DNA of 53,914 nucleotides from Tannerellaceae bacterium. GTDB lineage: Bacteria; Bacteroidota; Bacteroidia; Bacteroidales; Tannerellaceae. Made by a program: the position numbers and the translations under genes. The notes under the pieces were generated by a model. The model saw nothing but the letters and a program-made list of their open reading frames with translations. It had not been told where the DNA came from and did not search any database. Positions 52,815 to 53,914 of this stretch are shown piece by piece (the stretch's first letter is position 1; the number at the start of each line of letters is the position of its first letter). Location of the stretch: assembly GCA_031269535.1 (NCBI GenBank), contig JAISZA010000138.1, forward strand, positions 1-53,914. Reading direction: 5' to 3'.

Positions 52815-53546
52815 ATGGAAACAATAGACAAAAAAGAAGAAGCGGCAGAAGGCAGCGCTTCCGGCACAACAGAAGAATCCCCGGCAAAATCAACAATCGT
52901 CATAGGAGATGTACACGGACTGACTTACTGGAAAGTGGCTGTAAACGATAATCCCGACTGCAAGTACCTGTTTCTGGGTGATTATCTTGATCCGTACGAA
53001 GAAATCGATCCGCGAAAACTCATTGATAACCTGAAAGAGATTATCCGCCTGAAGCAAGAACAGCCGCAAAATGTCACTTTATTGCTGGGAAATCATGATT
53101 TGCACTACATAACAGAAAAGATCGCAATGGGTACACGCTGGAATCCTGATATTGCAGAAGAAGTCGCCGGATTATTTGCCGACAATACAGACTTATTTCA
53201 ATATGCCTATCAGGAAAATAATTGCATATTTACACACGCAGGTATTTCACATAAATGGTTTACCGATTATTTCAAAGGAGATATTCACAAAAACATAGCC
53301 GAACAATTAAACAACCCGACATCCGAACAAGAAAAGTATTTGTTTGCCTGTGGCATAGCGAGAGGCGGAATGGATAAATACGGCGGCATATTCTGGGCAG
53401 ATATAAAAGAGCTATACACCCCTCTTGAGGGATTTATGCAAGTTGTCGGGCACAACCGGGTACCCGACATTATAGATCATACAATGAATGGCGGAAGAAT
53501 TATTTTCTGCGATTGCTTATTCAATGAGTACTATCTGAAAATCTGA
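52815..53546 (+). CDS. calcineurin-like metallophosphoesterase
   Basis: The 243-residue cytoplasmic protein has the dimetal phosphoesterase motifs in order: VIGDVHGLTYW (about 31-41), FLGDYLDPYEEI, LLGNHDLHY, FTHAGIS and VGHNRVP. The layout resembles serine/threonine phosphatase-like and ApaH-like small phosphoesterases. The first 28 residues are acidic and low in complexity (KKEEAAEGSASGTTEES), unlike the core. The substrate could be a phosphoprotein or a dinucleotide; the sequence does not decide. Confidence 0.9.
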   Translation: METIDKKEEAAEGSASGTTEESPAKSTIVIGDVHGLTYWKVAVNDNPDCKYLFLGDYLDPYEEIDPRKLIDNLKEIIRLKQEQPQNVTLLLGNHDLHYITEKIAMGTRWNPDIAEEVAGLFADNTDLFQYAYQENNCIFTHAGISHKWFTDYFKGDIHKNIAEQLNNPTSEQEKYLFACGIARGGMDKYGGIFWADIKELYTPLEGFMQVVGHNRVPDIIDHTMNGGRIIFCDCLFNEYYLKI

Positions 53547-53914
53547 AAAACAGCACTTATTTAAAATCATTTTTAAATCCGGATATCACAACGACAGGAT
53601 TATTAAAGCTCGGAAAAGAGATTACCAATTTGAATTCATGCCGCTTAGGCGTTGTCAGGAAATAAACGTTACAAAACCCTGGATTGCTTCGCTCCGCTCG
53701 CAATGACGGGAGGGTCGTCATTGCGAGCGGAGCGAAGCAATCCAGTCATGCCGGTAATGAAAAAAATATAACGTTTATTTCTTCTACTTCCTGTAATTCA
53801 TTGAATAGTATGGGAACAGTTTGGGAAACTTATTCATACAGCCATAGCCTGGAAGAATAAATGAGAGAATCAGACCGGAAACAAGTGAGCAAAATTACCC
53901 AAGTATTTCACATT
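53547..53914. other. terminal intergenic region
   Basis: This stretch contains a weak AT palindrome (ATTTAAAATCATTTTTAAAT, about 53559-53578), the repeat element at 53648-53775 and then about 130 nt in which I see no gene or signal. The window ends inside it. Confidence 0.6.
53648..53775. mobile_element. palindromic repeat element, second copy of the GGCGTTGTCAGG class
   Basis: The element starts GGCGTTGTCAGGAAATAAAC, like the element at 49538, with an interior palindrome GATTGCTTCGCTCCGCTCGC / GCGAGCGGAGCGAAGCAATC. The right end ATAACGTTTATTTC matches the left end's complement but stops before CTGACAACGCC, so the right terminus is lost or diverged. Confidence 0.78.

Overview
The window is a Bacteroidales chromosome segment, most like the Parabacteroides/Tannerella group. 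The grounds are a complete SusC/SusD locus, DUF6261 and DUF1848 genes, an M56 peptidase/BlaI pair, a near absence of Shine-Dalgarno sites, and Bacteroidetes-type promoter boxes (TAnnTTTG, sometimes with TTTG or TTG about 20 bp upstream) before many genes. The genus is inferred. No rRNA, tRNA, phage, CRISPR array or complete IS was seen.

Layout. 1-11.9 kb (+ strand) is mostly housekeeping: an ECF sigma factor and a small conserved ORF closed by a strong terminator, rpe, a short ComEC-like membrane protein, a DNA/RNA endonuclease, clpC, a DUF3298 lipoprotein, then rsmG, an MBL-fold hydrolase and gcvP packed tightly together. At 11.9-13.4 kb lie a DUF1848 protein, a decayed gene tail and a transposable repeat. 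At 13.4-17.9 kb two Gfo/Idh/MocA oxidoreductases flank a DUF1080 lipoprotein, with a divergent AraC regulator: the layout of the 3-keto-glycoside pathway. At 18.1-19.9 kb are a DUF1573 protein, a membrane-anchored winged-helix regulator and a minimal lipopeptide ORF. At 21.0-25.9 kb (- strand) a four-gene operon encodes a ROK sugar kinase, a NanE-type epimerase, a glycyl radical enzyme and its activase. A 13-copy 41-bp repeat array separates it from a polysaccharide utilization locus at 26.7-38.9 kb (SusC, SusD, LamG lipoprotein, GH43-like enzyme with discoidin domain, GH144 enzyme, and a propeller/Y_Y_Y/LuxR regulator). A possible invertible segment follows, before a secreted IgGFc-binding-like protein. 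41.3-53.5 kb holds an AddB-like nuclease, a zeta-toxin-like kinase with a coupled small protein, hemW, an outer membrane barrel, an AraC membrane regulator, yaaA, an M56/BlaI pair with two visible operators, a DEDDh exonuclease and a metallophosphoesterase.

Dispersed palindromic repeats containing the motif GCAATCCAG occur at six places. One carries a perfect 8-bp target duplication, and another lies inside the hemW leader.

Most promising for new biology: the glycyl radical enzyme/amino-sugar operon (unknown substrate, Cys-Thr-Glu active-site motif), the TM-anchored winged-helix regulator with its lipopeptide ORF, the possible promoter inversion at 39.0 kb, and the 41-bp array. All functions are read from sequence motifs; no search was run.
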